From: Acidithiobacillus thiooxidans ATCC 19377
Lineage (GTDB): Bacteria > Pseudomonadota > Gammaproteobacteria > Acidithiobacillales > Acidithiobacillaceae
Length of the DNA stretch: 64,000 bases
Direction of reading: 5' to 3'
Assembly: GCF_009662475.1 (NCBI RefSeq)
Contig: NZ_CP045571.1
Span: forward strand, 2,354,501-2,418,500
The position numbers were made by a program, and so were the translations under genes. The notes beneath the pieces were generated by a model that made no database searches, was not told the DNA's origin, and worked only from the letters and a program-made list of their open reading frames with translations. Shown here in pieces: positions 26,462-36,047 of this stretch (the stretch's first letter is position 1; each line of letters starts with the position of its first letter).

Positions 26462-27239
26462 CTTCAACCTCCTTATTCAGCAAATTTTCGACTATTCTGA
26501 CACAAACTCTGCGCCAAACACTCGCGCCAGGGTCTCTGGGTGCATATTGCCACACCGCCTTACCTTCGCGCAGCGCATCGGGTGCCAACACCCGATCCGT
26601 AAAGACCTCGGGCAACACACTGTCTTTATGAACAGTTTTTCGTAACATTTCGATCATGCGTGACTGGTTGGCACTTGTCATCTTGTATTTATTGATCAAG
26701 ATGGTCATATCCAGTGGCACACCGGAATTCAGGACCATTTGACGATCACGAATAGCACCGACCATCCCCTGAACCGCCAGGGTATCCGGTATCACCGGTA
26801 TGACCAGTACCCCGCCCAACAACATGGGGGCCAGTTGTAGCACCCCGGGTGCGGGGGGCACATCGAAAACAATCAGATCAAATGAGAACTCACGCAACCG
26901 ATCCATCGCCATGCGGGCTTCCCGCATACCTTCAGGATTCACTGTTCCCTGTCCAGGAACAGCCACTGCATGTTCACTACCCGGCAGAATAAAAAAATTA
27001 AAGTCGTCATATTTCCTGAATTCCATCTCGGAATCTTCATCCCAAAGATCGGTCACCGCAATATCCAGGTCAGATGATTTGCGTACTTTTCTGGTTACTA
27101 TAGTCGTAGCATTGCATTGACTATCCATGTCCACTAGGAGTGTTTTTAGTCCCATTTCAGCAGCACACGCGGCCAAATGTAGGGCAATGGTGGTTTTCCC
27201 CACCCCGCCCTTCCGATTCATCACGGTAATCGCTTTCAC
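26439..27239 (-). CDS. parA: ParA-family partition ATPase
   Basis: 266 residues. Deviant Walker A MNRKGGVGKTTIALHLA at the N-terminus, Walker A' LLVDMDSQCNATT and Walker B DLIVFDVPPAPG. Short ParA type Ib without an N-terminal DNA-binding domain. It moves ParB-bound DNA along the nucleoid. GTG start at 27239 overlaps the stop of the upstream ribbon-helix-helix gene (GTGA). Together with parB and that gene it forms a three-gene leftward operon. Confidence 0.95.
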   Translation of the reverse strand: MKAITVMNRKGGVGKTTIALHLAACAAEMGLKTLLVDMDSQCNATTIVTRKVRKSSDLDIAVTDLWDEDSEMEFRKYDDFNFFILPGSEHAVAVPGQGTVNPEGMREARMAMDRLREFSFDLIVFDVPPAPGVLQLAPMLLGGVLVIPVIPDTLAVQGMVGAIRDRQMVLNSGVPLDMTILINKYKMTSANQSRMIEMLRKTVHKDSVLPEVFTDRVLAPDALREGKAVWQYAPRDPGASVWRRVCVRIVENLLNKEVEGGEDQEG

Positions 27240-27673
27240 GCTTTTGATCCCCCACTTCTCTGGGCCTGCAGCTTTGCACGCCTTTCACGTTCATAGGCTG
27301 GCGGATAAACATACCAGGTCCACCAATACAGGATGGTATAGGTAACCGATGACATGCTGATATCCGCACTCTGTGCAATCCGCGTTAGATCGGCCCCTTG
27401 CTCGGGAGTCACACGCATGTTGATTTGCATCCATCCGGTAGCCTGGCGCCCCGCACTTTCCGTAAGTGTCTGGGATAGCCCTTTGGTCTGGCGCCACTTC
27501 AGACCCGTTTCCCAAGGCTTTTCACGCAAAAACTTTTCAGTCATTTCGATATAACTCTGTCGCAAGTTCTGATTCAGAGCAAAAGCCAACGCCTTGGCAT
27601 ACATGTGCATTTTAACGGGCACACGCGTCGGAATCTCATCAAACGTCTGCCCTTTTACGATGATTTTTCGCAT
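27236..27673 (-). CDS. Small DNA-binding-type protein heading the par operon (ribbon-helix-helix-like)
   Basis: 145 residues. The C-terminal third, WMQINMRVTPEQGADLTRIA and SMSSVTYTILYWW, has the beta-strand plus two-helix layout of ribbon-helix-helix regulators. Position before parA and close to inverted repeats at 27695 suggests an autorepressor of the operon; this is inference. AGGAAGAGG lies just upstream of the ATG at 27671-27673. The frame continues upstream without a site. Confidence 0.65.
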   Translation of the reverse strand: MRKIIVKGQTFDEIPTRVPVKMHMYAKALAFALNQNLRQSYIEMTEKFLREKPWETGLKWRQTKGLSQTLTESAGRQATGWMQINMRVTPEQGADLTRIAQSADISMSSVTYTILYWWTWYVYPPAYERERRAKLQAQRSGGSKA

Positions 27674-27694
27674 ACAAAACCTCTTCCTGAATTT

Positions 27695-27733
27695 GGTTAT
27701 GGTATAGCATAACACATGACGTAATGGTATACC
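27695..27733 (-). promoter_or_regulatory. Inverted repeats at the par operon promoter
   Basis: GTTATG-GTATAG-CATAAC (27696-27713) has perfect 6-bp arms, and GGTATACC (27726-27733) is an 8-bp palindrome; both contain GGTATA. The 13-mer GGTATGGTATAGC at 30244-30256, before the next leftward gene, matches the first site (GGTTATGGTATAGC at 27695-27708). Candidate operators, also overlapping a -10 (TATACC on the coding strand). Confidence 0.5.
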
Positions 27734-27750
27734 CTGTTTTCGGAAAACAT

Positions 27751-28092
27751 TCAGACGACATGACGGTATCGCTTTCGACACAACGATTCGACCGCAAAAG
27801 CTTCTGACCAGGTCGGATGGCTTGTGCGCTGCAACAGGTCTTTGGCATGCGGACAGAATCTTGCGTACCAGTGCAGTGTCGTCAGTGCACTTTCTGAAAC
27901 CTGTTCTTTGTCTGTGCGCATTTCCCAGGCAATACCCCAGACAATACAAAGAAAACCGACAGCAAACCCGGCGGCAATCCAGTATTCGGTGATCGGATAC
28001 CCATGGCCGCGCAAACTGGCAAGACCAATAGCGATGCCCCAGACACCCAGGCCCACCTCAGCAGTTATCGTGCCTTTATGATAGATGTGCAT
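27751..28092 (-). CDS. Small membrane protein, unknown
   Basis: 113 residues with two hydrophobic helices (VGLGVWGIAIGLASL, WIAAGFAVGFLCIVWGIA) then a soluble tail of about 60 residues containing HWYARFCPHAKDLL. Function not recognised. The ribosome site is weak. It is the third of a run of leftward plasmid-type genes after the TraF-like peptidase. Confidence 0.55.
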   Translation of the reverse strand: MHIYHKGTITAEVGLGVWGIAIGLASLRGHGYPITEYWIAAGFAVGFLCIVWGIAWEMRTDKEQVSESALTTLHWYARFCPHAKDLLQRTSHPTWSEAFAVESLCRKRYRHVV

Positions 28093-28099
28093 TCTGACT

Positions 28100-28351
28100 T
28101 CATTCTGAAAATTTCATCATATTTTTTATGTAGATCCTTCTAAACGCTTCGAGAAAAACAAAAAACAGGACATCCCCTACTGGTGAGAACAAAAGGCCGG
28201 TAACAATCCCTTTGATTATTTGAATTCTTGGCAAAGGAAAATGAAAACCGGGCACCATGACGACCATTGCGCAGATCAGAAGGAGCGAGAGAATCATGCC
28301 CACCGCTTCAATCAACGTCAGGATGACAGCCAACAACCTGACCTTGACCAC
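28100..28351 (-). CDS. Small membrane protein, unknown
   Basis: 83 residues, two or three hydrophobic helices (LLAVILTLIEAVGMILSLLL, VTGLLFSPVGDVLFFVFL). GTG start with GGGGAT about five bases before it; the gene begins one base after the stop of the TraF-like gene, so they are probably coupled. No family recognised. Confidence 0.6.
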   Translation of the reverse strand: MVKVRLLAVILTLIEAVGMILSLLLICAMVVMVPGFHFPLPRIQIIKGIVTGLLFSPVGDVLFFVFLEAFRRIYIKNMMKFSE

Positions 28352-28352
28352 C

Positions 28353-28925
28353 TTAATCCCCTTTTTTCAGCCAGAATTGGCTTCCAGGAATCACCCACCA
28401 CGGACGCACCTTTTCCAGGATATTGTTTTCCGAAACCGGTCCGTAATAACTCGAATCGAAGGCATAATTACCAGAGGCATAGAGCCAAACCTGTCCCTGT
28501 TTCAGATGATAAGTACCAAATGGATAGTGCAGAATCCGATGATGATGCCCGGGTGTCCATCTATCGACATGACTATTCGGCAATAACCGGCCATCTACCC
28601 GGACACCCTGCCGTTTGAGAACCACCGTCTGGCCGGGCAAAGCCACCACATTCTTGATCCAGGGCTCGCCTTTCGGAAACCAATGATACTTCAATCCCTC
28701 TGCGACCGCTGGATGATCCTGCGGACCCGGGATTTCGACTTCTACCAGTTCCCCATCGTGAAGTGGTAAAGGGGTCCCAAGCAACTGATAAAACCCAACC
28801 GGCTGGCAAGTGGAATCAGTAACCACCAACCTTTCAAAGTGCCCGAAAAGCATGCCCACGCCAACCAGAACGATGAATCCTACCAGCGACCAGTATATCC
28901 ATTCGACTCTACGCAAAGAGAACAT
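28353..28925 (-). CDS. traF: TraF-like conjugative signal peptidase (S26), Cys at the nucleophile position
   Basis: 190 residues. One N-terminal transmembrane helix, then VTDSTCQPVGFYQL in place of the usual S-x-P-x-G box, PWIKNVVALPGQTV with the general-base Lys91, a VDGRLLPNS loop and a late GNYAFDSSYYGPV. These are the four boxes of TraF/LepB S26 peptidases. TraF processes pilin in conjugative plasmids. Cys40 stands where the catalytic Ser is expected. ATG at 28925 has GAGG six bases before it; the earlier ATG at 28937 overlaps the upstream stop and is possible. Confidence 0.8.
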   Translation of the reverse strand: MFSLRRVEWIYWSLVGFIVLVGVGMLFGHFERLVVTDSTCQPVGFYQLLGTPLPLHDGELVEVEIPGPQDHPAVAEGLKYHWFPKGEPWIKNVVALPGQTVVLKRQGVRVDGRLLPNSHVDRWTPGHHHRILHYPFGTYHLKQGQVWLYASGNYAFDSSYYGPVSENNILEKVRPWWVIPGSQFWLKKGD

Positions 28926-28933
28926 GTGAAACC

Positions 28934-30202
28934 TCATTGAGAGGATAAGACTTCTGACGTGTAAATAAAGGTGCTTTGCCCATCCATCCGCGCCTCAAAA
29001 ACCATATTTCCGTAGCATTTTGGAGCCATCCATTGATGATCCTTGCTTTCATTCCGTTCAGCTACCGATCTCCAATCTAGTCCAACAATCTCGTGGATAG
29101 GCAACATCGCCGTACATAAGGCCGGAAGATTGTTGTTTTGAAAAAATTTCCTAATTCGTTCGCGGCGAACAGGACCAATCTCAGGAATGGACAGAATCTG
29201 CTCGTTTGACATAAGCGCCAAGTCTTTTATGGTATGGCACCCTCGTTCTTCCAACCTTGTACGGATCCCTGCAGGTAAATTCGCAGCACTCAAATCCTGG
29301 GGATCAACGTAAGACTTGCAAATTTCACGCTGGTAAGCATCAAATAGGGCATCCGCTGTTTTTAAGGCCACCCGATAAGCCGTCCTGGAAACGTGATAAC
29401 CATAGCGCATAGTCTCCACGATATCGCGACATTGCTGCGCCATATCCCGAAATTTCTCTACCTGGACTTCCATTGCCTGTAAATCAAGTCGCATAGCGGC
29501 CATTTTAAGATTAACCGATTCAGAAGAAAGCGGCGTCATTTGGTCATGTATCGCAAAAAACACGGAGTGAATGACGGAAATATCCTCCTCTTCCAAAGAT
29601 CGTCCCGTTGATTCAATCAGTTGAACTTCAGCCAGCATCCGCGCCAAATCTCCGCGCACCAGGCGGATCAATTCCTTCACATCATTCAATGGTGATGGAC
29701 GTTGCAAGAAAAACGCATCGGGCATATTCGGCGTTTTTTGAATGCTTTCGGGATATGACCATTCATCCCGATTAGCATGGGCCTGAATGTCTGAAAACTT
29801 TTTTTCAGTCCGATCGCAATCCCGCATAAAATCTTCCAAAGCCCGTAAATCCGCTTTGTCTTCATCAAATTCCACCGAGCTTGTCAGACGATCCAAAGTT
29901 TCCGGTGCTGGTGGCAAAAAATCCGGCGCACCACGACGCGAAAGAGAAAAAACTTTTCGGGGAACAGAAGCATTCACCATCGACTCCAATTCTTCCAATT
30001 CATTATCCATCGTGTCTACCTCCACTCCGTCATCGTGAACTTCAGAGGGGGTGCTGACAACAGCATTCATACTAGAGCAACCCTGTTCATCCGTTTCCCG
30101 GTCATCCAATTCCCGCCCACTGTTTTCAGGAGCAGTAGAATGTTGATGCATCCCTAACCAATGACACATCCAATTTTTCACAAAAAGCCCCCTTGCCACC
30201 AT
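28934..30202 (-). CDS. Unknown plasmid-type protein with a helix-hairpin-helix
   Basis: About 422 residues. The first ~100 are acidic and disordered, the middle is helical and coiled-coil-like, and a helix-hairpin-helix is visible in LAALMSNEQ... as EQILSIPEIGPVRRERIRKF (about 310-330 of the longest frame). The end contains ALCTAMLPIHEIVGLDW. Function not recognised; HhH suggests DNA binding. The start is uncertain: the ATG at 30202 has GGAAAAG nearby, and a GTG at 30238 lies too near the GCTATACCAT promoter motif. Upstream of traF on the same strand. Confidence 0.55.
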   Translation of the reverse strand: MVARGLFVKNWMCHWLGMHQHSTAPENSGRELDDRETDEQGCSSMNAVVSTPSEVHDDGVEVDTMDNELEELESMVNASVPRKVFSLSRRGAPDFLPPAPETLDRLTSSVEFDEDKADLRALEDFMRDCDRTEKKFSDIQAHANRDEWSYPESIQKTPNMPDAFFLQRPSPLNDVKELIRLVRGDLARMLAEVQLIESTGRSLEEEDISVIHSVFFAIHDQMTPLSSESVNLKMAAMRLDLQAMEVQVEKFRDMAQQCRDIVETMRYGYHVSRTAYRVALKTADALFDAYQREICKSYVDPQDLSAANLPAGIRTRLEERGCHTIKDLALMSNEQILSIPEIGPVRRERIRKFFQNNNLPALCTAMLPIHEIVGLDWRSVAERNESKDHQWMAPKCYGNMVFEARMDGQSTFIYTSEVLSSQ

Positions 30203-30308
30203 TGGCTTTTCCAGACAACCTACATCAACCCCAAACACTATCAGGTATGGTATAGCCCATGAGGTGCAAAGGTTTGCTTACTGCCTTTTAAGAACTCTAT
30301 CTAACCGT

Positions 30309-30572
30309 TCAGGCCCGATAATCCCGCTTCTTCCGAACCGTGACAGGGATAGTCTTCGACGGTTCAGGCTGTATCTGCCGGGGCTGCACCAATGCACCGC
30401 CATCAGGAAGATCAAGATCCTTGGGATACCAGAATTTCCGGGTTTCACAGCGTTCCTGTTCAGGCTGCGACGAACTGACCACGTCTTGTTGTGATTTCGG
30501 ATAACGATTTGCTTTAGCCCTGGCGCGATTCCCAAACTGGGGCGCTACCGAACGGGTTTCGCGCTTAATCAT
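30309..30572 (-). CDS. Small basic, Gln/Pro-rich protein
   Basis: 87 residues, no hydrophobic segment, rich in Arg, Gln and Pro. Its ATG overlaps the stop region of the PLD-like gene by eight bases, which supports translation by coupling. No family recognised. Confidence 0.4.
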   Translation of the reverse strand: MIKRETRSVAPQFGNRARAKANRYPKSQQDVVSSSQPEQERCETRKFWYPKDLDLPDGGALVQPRQIQPEPSKTIPVTVRKKRDYRA

Positions 30573-31176
30573 AATTCCGCGCCCTCGCCCAGTCCCGATT
30601 GAACTGCGCCTGAAGTTTGGGAATATCAGAACCGTTCAGCAGCAATCCAACCTCTCGGTTGACCTCCAGTGATGTCTGGGTCAGGTTCTCGCTACCGATA
30701 TAAGCCAATGAATTTCCTAATACTAATTTGGCGTGCAAATATATCGGTTTCACCGGTAGTAGCCTGACCTGTACGCCATGTGCTTCCAGAAATAGCGCAT
30801 CTTGGCGATCTTGGGTATTGATATTGGCTGGCATGATTACCCGCGCCAATCGGCCTTTTTCGGCAATCGCATCAAGCGTCGGCGCATAAGGTCCGATCTC
30901 CTCATCTTCAATAGCAATCGGTCCCGGCTGGTCGATGACCTGAATAATCTGATGCACCGAAGTACCGGGCGATAGCACCAGATCACGATGTGTCCATGCA
31001 GGCGCGTGCCGATTCTGCCAATCCGCATTAAATACAGCGTTGACTGCCCGCACGATGGTTGGATTTTTCGTGACGTAGAGGTAGTTTCTGGCATCGTGGA
31101 AATCAGACCAGGCAAAATTCGGATTACCGATCTCAGCTTCATGGCCTGACGCCAGATATTTTGCATGGTATGTCAC
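30565..31176 (-). pseudogene. PLD-superfamily nuclease-like protein, 5' truncated
   Basis: About 203 residues with two HKD half-sites: TYHAKYLASGHEAEIGNPNF right at the N-terminus and YLHAKLVLGNSLAYIGSENL near residue 150. Two-motif PLD enzymes normally have 100 or more residues before the first motif; here a GTG start would fall four residues before it. The frame runs open upstream to a stop near 31302 without a start codon. The gene faces the recombinase trio and was probably cut by it. I read it as a truncated gene; a short active protein cannot be excluded. Confidence 0.6.
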
Positions 31177-31358
31177 CCTATGTTTGTTGACAATAAAGAT
31201 AACATGTTTACAGCGAATTATAAGTATGACATAGTAACTCTCAAAGAGAGAGTCGGGTAAGGCCCAAATGATGTGTAGGGGTAGGTTGGCATCCAGTTAG
31301 AAGAACCCCCTTGGAAAGAGAGCCAAGGTAAGGAGATTATCTTTGTTGGGTACATTAC

Positions 31359-32489
31359 ATGAAACTTTTCTTTACCGATTCTACATGTAGCATTGAGGGC
31401 GTTGAGCGCCCCAATATTCCTTTTCTGTGCGATGCCCAGATGGAGTTGGTGAGTCCACCCAATCAGTATCTGCGCTACATAGCTACAGTCAGAGGCAGAA
31501 CGCGGTCGGAGAAAACCTGGCAAACTTACGGGTCGAACCTGCTGGAATATTTTGCCTTTCTGGAAGCAAACGGACTGGACTGGAACGCTGTCAGCCAGGG
31601 ACAAATTGCCGCATGGCGGGATGCCATGCTGGAGAGGGGGTGTGCACGGAGCACGGTCAATCAAAGATTGCGGAGTGTGCATGCTTTTTATGACTGGTCC
31701 GTTAAATCGGGAACGGCCACTGCAGTACCCTTTTCCAAGCAGGATATTTGGGTGGCCAAGCCGCGAGGATTTCTGGCCCATGTGGACGCTAAAGGAGGCC
31801 GTCTTGAGGTGAACGCGCTAACCCTCAAGACCTACGATCGTAGACCCCAATTTCTATTATTGGAAAAGGCTATCCATTTTCTGGAAGAGACCCACCCACG
31901 ACGACTGCAATTGATGGGCTATCTCATGTTGTTGACGGGGATGAGACGGGAAGAAGTCACCGCCCTGGACTATCGGGTAGTCCCCAATCCCGCAGGGCGG
32001 GATCCAGGAAAACAGATCCCGATGGTCCTGGATGCGAGCATGACACCCACGAAAGGCAACAAAACGCGAACTGTGATGTTGCCTTATGATCTCGCAGTCG
32101 CCCTCCATGAATATTTTACATTCGTATGGCCCAAGCTGTTGGCCCTTCATAGAAAAAAATACAAAACTGAAACCACGCGTTTTTTTCTATCAAGAACAGG
32201 GGATCCGCTCTCCATCAAGGGCGTCAATAATGCTTTTGCCAAAGTCAGCCTGAAAACAGGTATTCCCTGTCATCCACATCTCCTGCGGCATACCTATGGG
32301 ACCTATGAACTTTTGCGCATGCTCCGAACCAAGGGAGAAAGTCAGGCATTACTTTGGGTCAAGGATCGTATGGGGCACAGTTCCATTACCACAACTGAAC
32401 AATACATCCATGCTGCCGACCTGATTCAGCAAGATGATATTGACGGTTACATAGCCGATGTCTGCAGGTCGCTGAGCCATGGCCATTAG
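31359..32489 (+). CDS. Tyrosine recombinase A of the trio
   Basis: 376 residues. N-terminal SAM-like core-binding domain (SEKTWQTYGSNLLEYFAF) and catalytic domain with Arg in LLTGMRREEVTAL, His-x-x-Arg in HPHLLRHTYGT, a second His in GHSSITTTEQYIHA and the nucleophile Tyr in the same segment. All catalytic residues present. Corresponds in size to TnpA of Tn554. No clear ribosome site before the ATG at 31359; a later Met near 31441 is possible. Confidence 0.9.
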   Translation: MKLFFTDSTCSIEGVERPNIPFLCDAQMELVSPPNQYLRYIATVRGRTRSEKTWQTYGSNLLEYFAFLEANGLDWNAVSQGQIAAWRDAMLERGCARSTVNQRLRSVHAFYDWSVKSGTATAVPFSKQDIWVAKPRGFLAHVDAKGGRLEVNALTLKTYDRRPQFLLLEKAIHFLEETHPRRLQLMGYLMLLTGMRREEVTALDYRVVPNPAGRDPGKQIPMVLDASMTPTKGNKTRTVMLPYDLAVALHEYFTFVWPKLLALHRKKYKTETTRFFLSRTGDPLSIKGVNNAFAKVSLKTGIPCHPHLLRHTYGTYELLRMLRTKGESQALLWVKDRMGHSSITTTEQYIHAADLIQQDDIDGYIADVCRSLSHGH

Positions 32490-34128
32490 GCGGACAAAAT
32501 TAGACCGGAAGGTGTCCCTGACAGAAAAGGACGGCGAGCTGATTGATCTGCCACCCGGTTGGGCTTTCACAATCCAGTGTCCCCATATGGGCGAAGTCCA
32601 TCTGGATTTTAACCGTTATCGGACGAATGGGAGGGAAGAGCTTGCTGAACAAATACGGGATGTTTTCTGGATGTTGCGCCATTCCTTGTCTGCAAAAAGC
32701 ATTCAGACATATGAAAATATTGGCTTAAGACGCTTTTGGCTTTTTTTAGATGATTACGAACAAAATTACATTACAAATTTTAACCAAATTGATCGCCAGG
32801 TCGTTGATGATTTCTTGGTATGGTTGGGTCATAAAATATCTACAAAGGGAAAGAACAAAGGAAATAATTTTCCTATAAATTCCCAACAAAAAACATTTTA
32901 TCTTGTTAAAAATATATTACTTAACTGCAAGAAATTAAATTTTAATGTCGCGAATAAGAAGTTAACATTTCCTGCAAATCCTTTTCCAAATTCTAATCGT
33001 AGTGCATTGCACCGTAAACCCTATTCACAAAATGAACAAAAACAGATTATCAATGCACTTAATGCAGATCTAAAAATAATCCATAGTGAAGACGCTAAAA
33101 AAATATCAGATTCCCAAATAATAGCCGTCCACTTGCTGATATTAGGTCTTGCAACTGGAAGAAACCTTAGCTGTTTATTAGATTTACGGGACAATAGCAT
33201 ACGATCACATCCAATGGATGGTCGTGACATCCTGATAACAAAAAAACGTCGAGGTTATACATCATTGGCAACATCTCTGAGTAAAAAGCATGAGAAAAAA
33301 GAACAAAAAAATATGGATACAATTCCTTCAAATATTAGTGAGCACTTCAACTTCTTTCGAAATTGGAGCAGATCCACCTATGGCGATGCTCCAGAAGGAT
33401 TACAGGGATATTTATTCCTTTGGCGTATAGCACGTGACGAAAGAAAAGGCTTGCTTGTTAAGCTGCAAGATTCAACCGCAGGGAGATTCGTAATAACTTT
33501 TTCAAAGCGACACCGACTTCTGGACGACGAAGGAAAATTGCTGAAACTCAATATATCACGGCTGCGACCCACAATGGCCACCGATTTATACCGACGTACA
33601 CGAGACGTACGTCGTGTGCAGATGGCGCTAGGGCATGCGCAGGCCGATACCACGCTTCGATACTACGTCACACAACCCTTAGAATCAGAAAGAGATTATG
33701 CTTTTATAATTAATAGCATGGTGAGTCAGTTCTCAAAGACGGAGGTAGAGGGTAAAGTCATGTTGGCAGCAGATGGTTCCGTGCCACTGGAGAATATAAA
33801 AAATCTAATGAGTGGTGGATACAATACAGGGATAGCGCGGTGTCAAAATCCGTTTCGCGAAAACGAATCGGTGTGCAAGAAGTTTCTCACTTGTTTTCGT
33901 TGCCCCAATATGTGTGTTTTTGAGGATGATCTTTGGCGACTATTAAGCTTTTACTATAGGCTTTTAGCTGAACGTAGCAAAATCAACCCCAACCATTGGG
34001 CCAAAACCTATGCGCCCATTATTCGACGCATAGATATAGATATTCTTCCAAACTTCTCCAGTTCTGTCGTCGCCTTAGCGAAGGAAAAAGCCCAAAAAGA
34101 TCCACACCCTACCTGGCGGAGCGCTTAG
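32479..34128 (+). CDS. Tyrosine recombinase B of the trio
   Basis: 549 residues. Catalytic domain in the middle: GLATGRNLSCLLDL, LNISRLRPTMATDLYRR, LGHAQADTTLRYYV. His of the usual H-x-x-R box is replaced by Ser (SRLRPT). A C-terminal extension with CQNPFRENESVCKKFLTCF and CPNMC has Cys-rich spacing that could bind zinc. Starts 11 bases before the end of recombinase A. Confidence 0.88.
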   Translation: MAIRRTKLDRKVSLTEKDGELIDLPPGWAFTIQCPHMGEVHLDFNRYRTNGREELAEQIRDVFWMLRHSLSAKSIQTYENIGLRRFWLFLDDYEQNYITNFNQIDRQVVDDFLVWLGHKISTKGKNKGNNFPINSQQKTFYLVKNILLNCKKLNFNVANKKLTFPANPFPNSNRSALHRKPYSQNEQKQIINALNADLKIIHSEDAKKISDSQIIAVHLLILGLATGRNLSCLLDLRDNSIRSHPMDGRDILITKKRRGYTSLATSLSKKHEKKEQKNMDTIPSNISEHFNFFRNWSRSTYGDAPEGLQGYLFLWRIARDERKGLLVKLQDSTAGRFVITFSKRHRLLDDEGKLLKLNISRLRPTMATDLYRRTRDVRRVQMALGHAQADTTLRYYVTQPLESERDYAFIINSMVSQFSKTEVEGKVMLAADGSVPLENIKNLMSGGYNTGIARCQNPFRENESVCKKFLTCFRCPNMCVFEDDLWRLLSFYYRLLAERSKINPNHWAKTYAPIIRRIDIDILPNFSSSVVALAKEKAQKDPHPTWRSA

Positions 34129-36045
34129 ATGACAGCAGGAAATTTATCGTTTCGTGAATTTCGCGCTTTGAGTCCGATTGAAAAGGCGAAAACCGCTGTT
34201 TCAGTAGATATCTCGCAAAATGGAACTTCAGTAGTAGTCAGCCGCTTTGGCGATGATATATGGGATTTTTATCCATTGATTCCACAAGATAATTTAAGTG
34301 CATCCGTAAAGAGAATTTTATGGGATGTAGTCTTGCCGGATGGGAAAAGGTTGACTGATGCTGAATTTGCATCACTACTAATGGCTTCCAAGGAGTTTAT
34401 ATGGTCACTCTATGCTGAACCGGTAGAAGGGGAAAAGCGTCCTTCATTGCTTACAATAATTCACAAACACGCTTATTTAAGACATTTGTTGTACTGGATG
34501 ACGAAAAATAATGTTCGTTCATTCTCAGAGTTGACTGGTCGCACCATTGAATACTGTAATTATCTGAAGCACAAAAAAAATAAACCACTGAAGCCGGGAA
34601 CTCTACTAATGTATTTGGGTGTTGTTGAAAATTTATATAAACAAAGAGATAAACTGAATGATGCGATAAGAACTCATCCATGGCCATTGGAAACGACTTA
34701 TTCTTTATCCGGTATACTTCAATCATCAAAAAACTACCGAATACCTTCGACAGAGTTCATTCCCGACGGTTTTGCCACTCTAATTGCTCAAAAAGCGATT
34801 GATTATGTTGTCAATAAATCCGATTATATATTGAAAATAGAAGAATTCTTTGATCCTTACGGGAAAATCAGTCCGTCAGACCAGTTGGAGTCATTAACAG
34901 CAAATATATCCGAGCCATACATTATAAGCACTAAAACCATTCTCAATAAAGAAAAAATATTATTGCGCACTGCTTGTTATATCATCATTGCAATGTTTTC
35001 AGAAATACGCGATTCTGAAATAAAATCTCTTGAAACTGATTGTGTGATTCATAGACCAAGCAAAGATGGGCTAGTAGATACGATCTGGATAAAAGGGATG
35101 ATTTATAAAACTGGTCTGCGTCAAAAGTTATGGCAGGTACCTCCTATTGTAGAAACAGCAATTGATGTTTTGACTCGTTTATCGGAGCCATTGCGGTACA
35201 TATTCGAAGAGGAAGAGAAATATATAAAAGATCAACCAATTGAAAACCATGAAATAATAAATATCGAACACAACAAAAGAATTAATACTATAAAAAAACA
35301 AAAAAATAAGCTATTTATTGCTTTGAATAGGAAATATGGTAAATCCATATCCGTAATAAATGGTTCAACCATAAATCATAATATACAGCATTTCTGTGAG
35401 CAATTATTGAGTTCGGGTAGCTCTGAGAGCCCATTTCATCTACATCCTCATCAGTTTCGACGAACGTATGCGCGATTCATCGCCCGCTCGGAATTGGGCG
35501 ATTTACTGGCACTGCGCGAACATTTCGGTCATTGGAGCCTGGATATGACCACTTATTATGCGGATGGGGGTGCAGATGAGTATGAATCGGACATCGAATT
35601 GATGGCCATGGTCACCCAGGAAAAGCAAACCCGGCAATCCGAGATTATGACTGGGTTGCTGGATTCAGAGGCCCCTTTGGCCAAGGGGGGCGAATGGCTG
35701 AAAGCCTGGCGGTCCTCAGTCCGTACGGCGGAAAACAAAGAAAAGCTGATTGCGGAGTATTCAGGATCCATTACCCTGAATGGAACCGGTCATTCCTGGT
35801 GCGTAGGGAATGCCCGGGGAACGGGATGTGGCGGCTTGTGCATTTTCGAAGCGCAAATGTGTGTGGATTGCCATTATGGCATTATTGGCCCTGAACATCG
35901 GCCCGTCTGGGAGGGTATTCGTGACCAGCAAAAGGAGGCGTTGGCTCTGGACGATATGGGAGAATCGGGTCGCGCCCGGGCGCAACTGATCCTGGACAAA
36001 GCCGAAACCGTTCTACGCAGACTGGAAGCATCAAAGGACCAATAA
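34129..36045 (+). CDS. Tyrosine recombinase C of the trio (TnpB-like)
   Basis: 638 residues, the size of Tn554 TnpB (630). Catalytic region: ISEIRDSEIKSLETD, HPHQFRRTYARFI and FGHWSLDMTTYYADGG. A C-terminal Cys/His cluster (HSWCVGNARGTGCGGLC and CVDCHYG) probably binds metal. ATG directly follows the stop of gene B. AT-rich codon use in the first two thirds. Confidence 0.9.
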   Translation: MTAGNLSFREFRALSPIEKAKTAVSVDISQNGTSVVVSRFGDDIWDFYPLIPQDNLSASVKRILWDVVLPDGKRLTDAEFASLLMASKEFIWSLYAEPVEGEKRPSLLTIIHKHAYLRHLLYWMTKNNVRSFSELTGRTIEYCNYLKHKKNKPLKPGTLLMYLGVVENLYKQRDKLNDAIRTHPWPLETTYSLSGILQSSKNYRIPSTEFIPDGFATLIAQKAIDYVVNKSDYILKIEEFFDPYGKISPSDQLESLTANISEPYIISTKTILNKEKILLRTACYIIIAMFSEIRDSEIKSLETDCVIHRPSKDGLVDTIWIKGMIYKTGLRQKLWQVPPIVETAIDVLTRLSEPLRYIFEEEEKYIKDQPIENHEIINIEHNKRINTIKKQKNKLFIALNRKYGKSISVINGSTINHNIQHFCEQLLSSGSSESPFHLHPHQFRRTYARFIARSELGDLLALREHFGHWSLDMTTYYADGGADEYESDIELMAMVTQEKQTRQSEIMTGLLDSEAPLAKGGEWLKAWRSSVRTAENKEKLIAEYSGSITLNGTGHSWCVGNARGTGCGGLCIFEAQMCVDCHYGIIGPEHRPVWEGIRDQQKEALALDDMGESGRARAQLILDKAETVLRRLEASKDQ

Positions 36046-36047
36046 TT

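Noticed and set aside
25061-27673. parS sites for ParB
   Set aside because: Searched by eye for 16-bp palindromes like TGTTTCACGTGAAACA; none found, but plasmid-type parS can differ.
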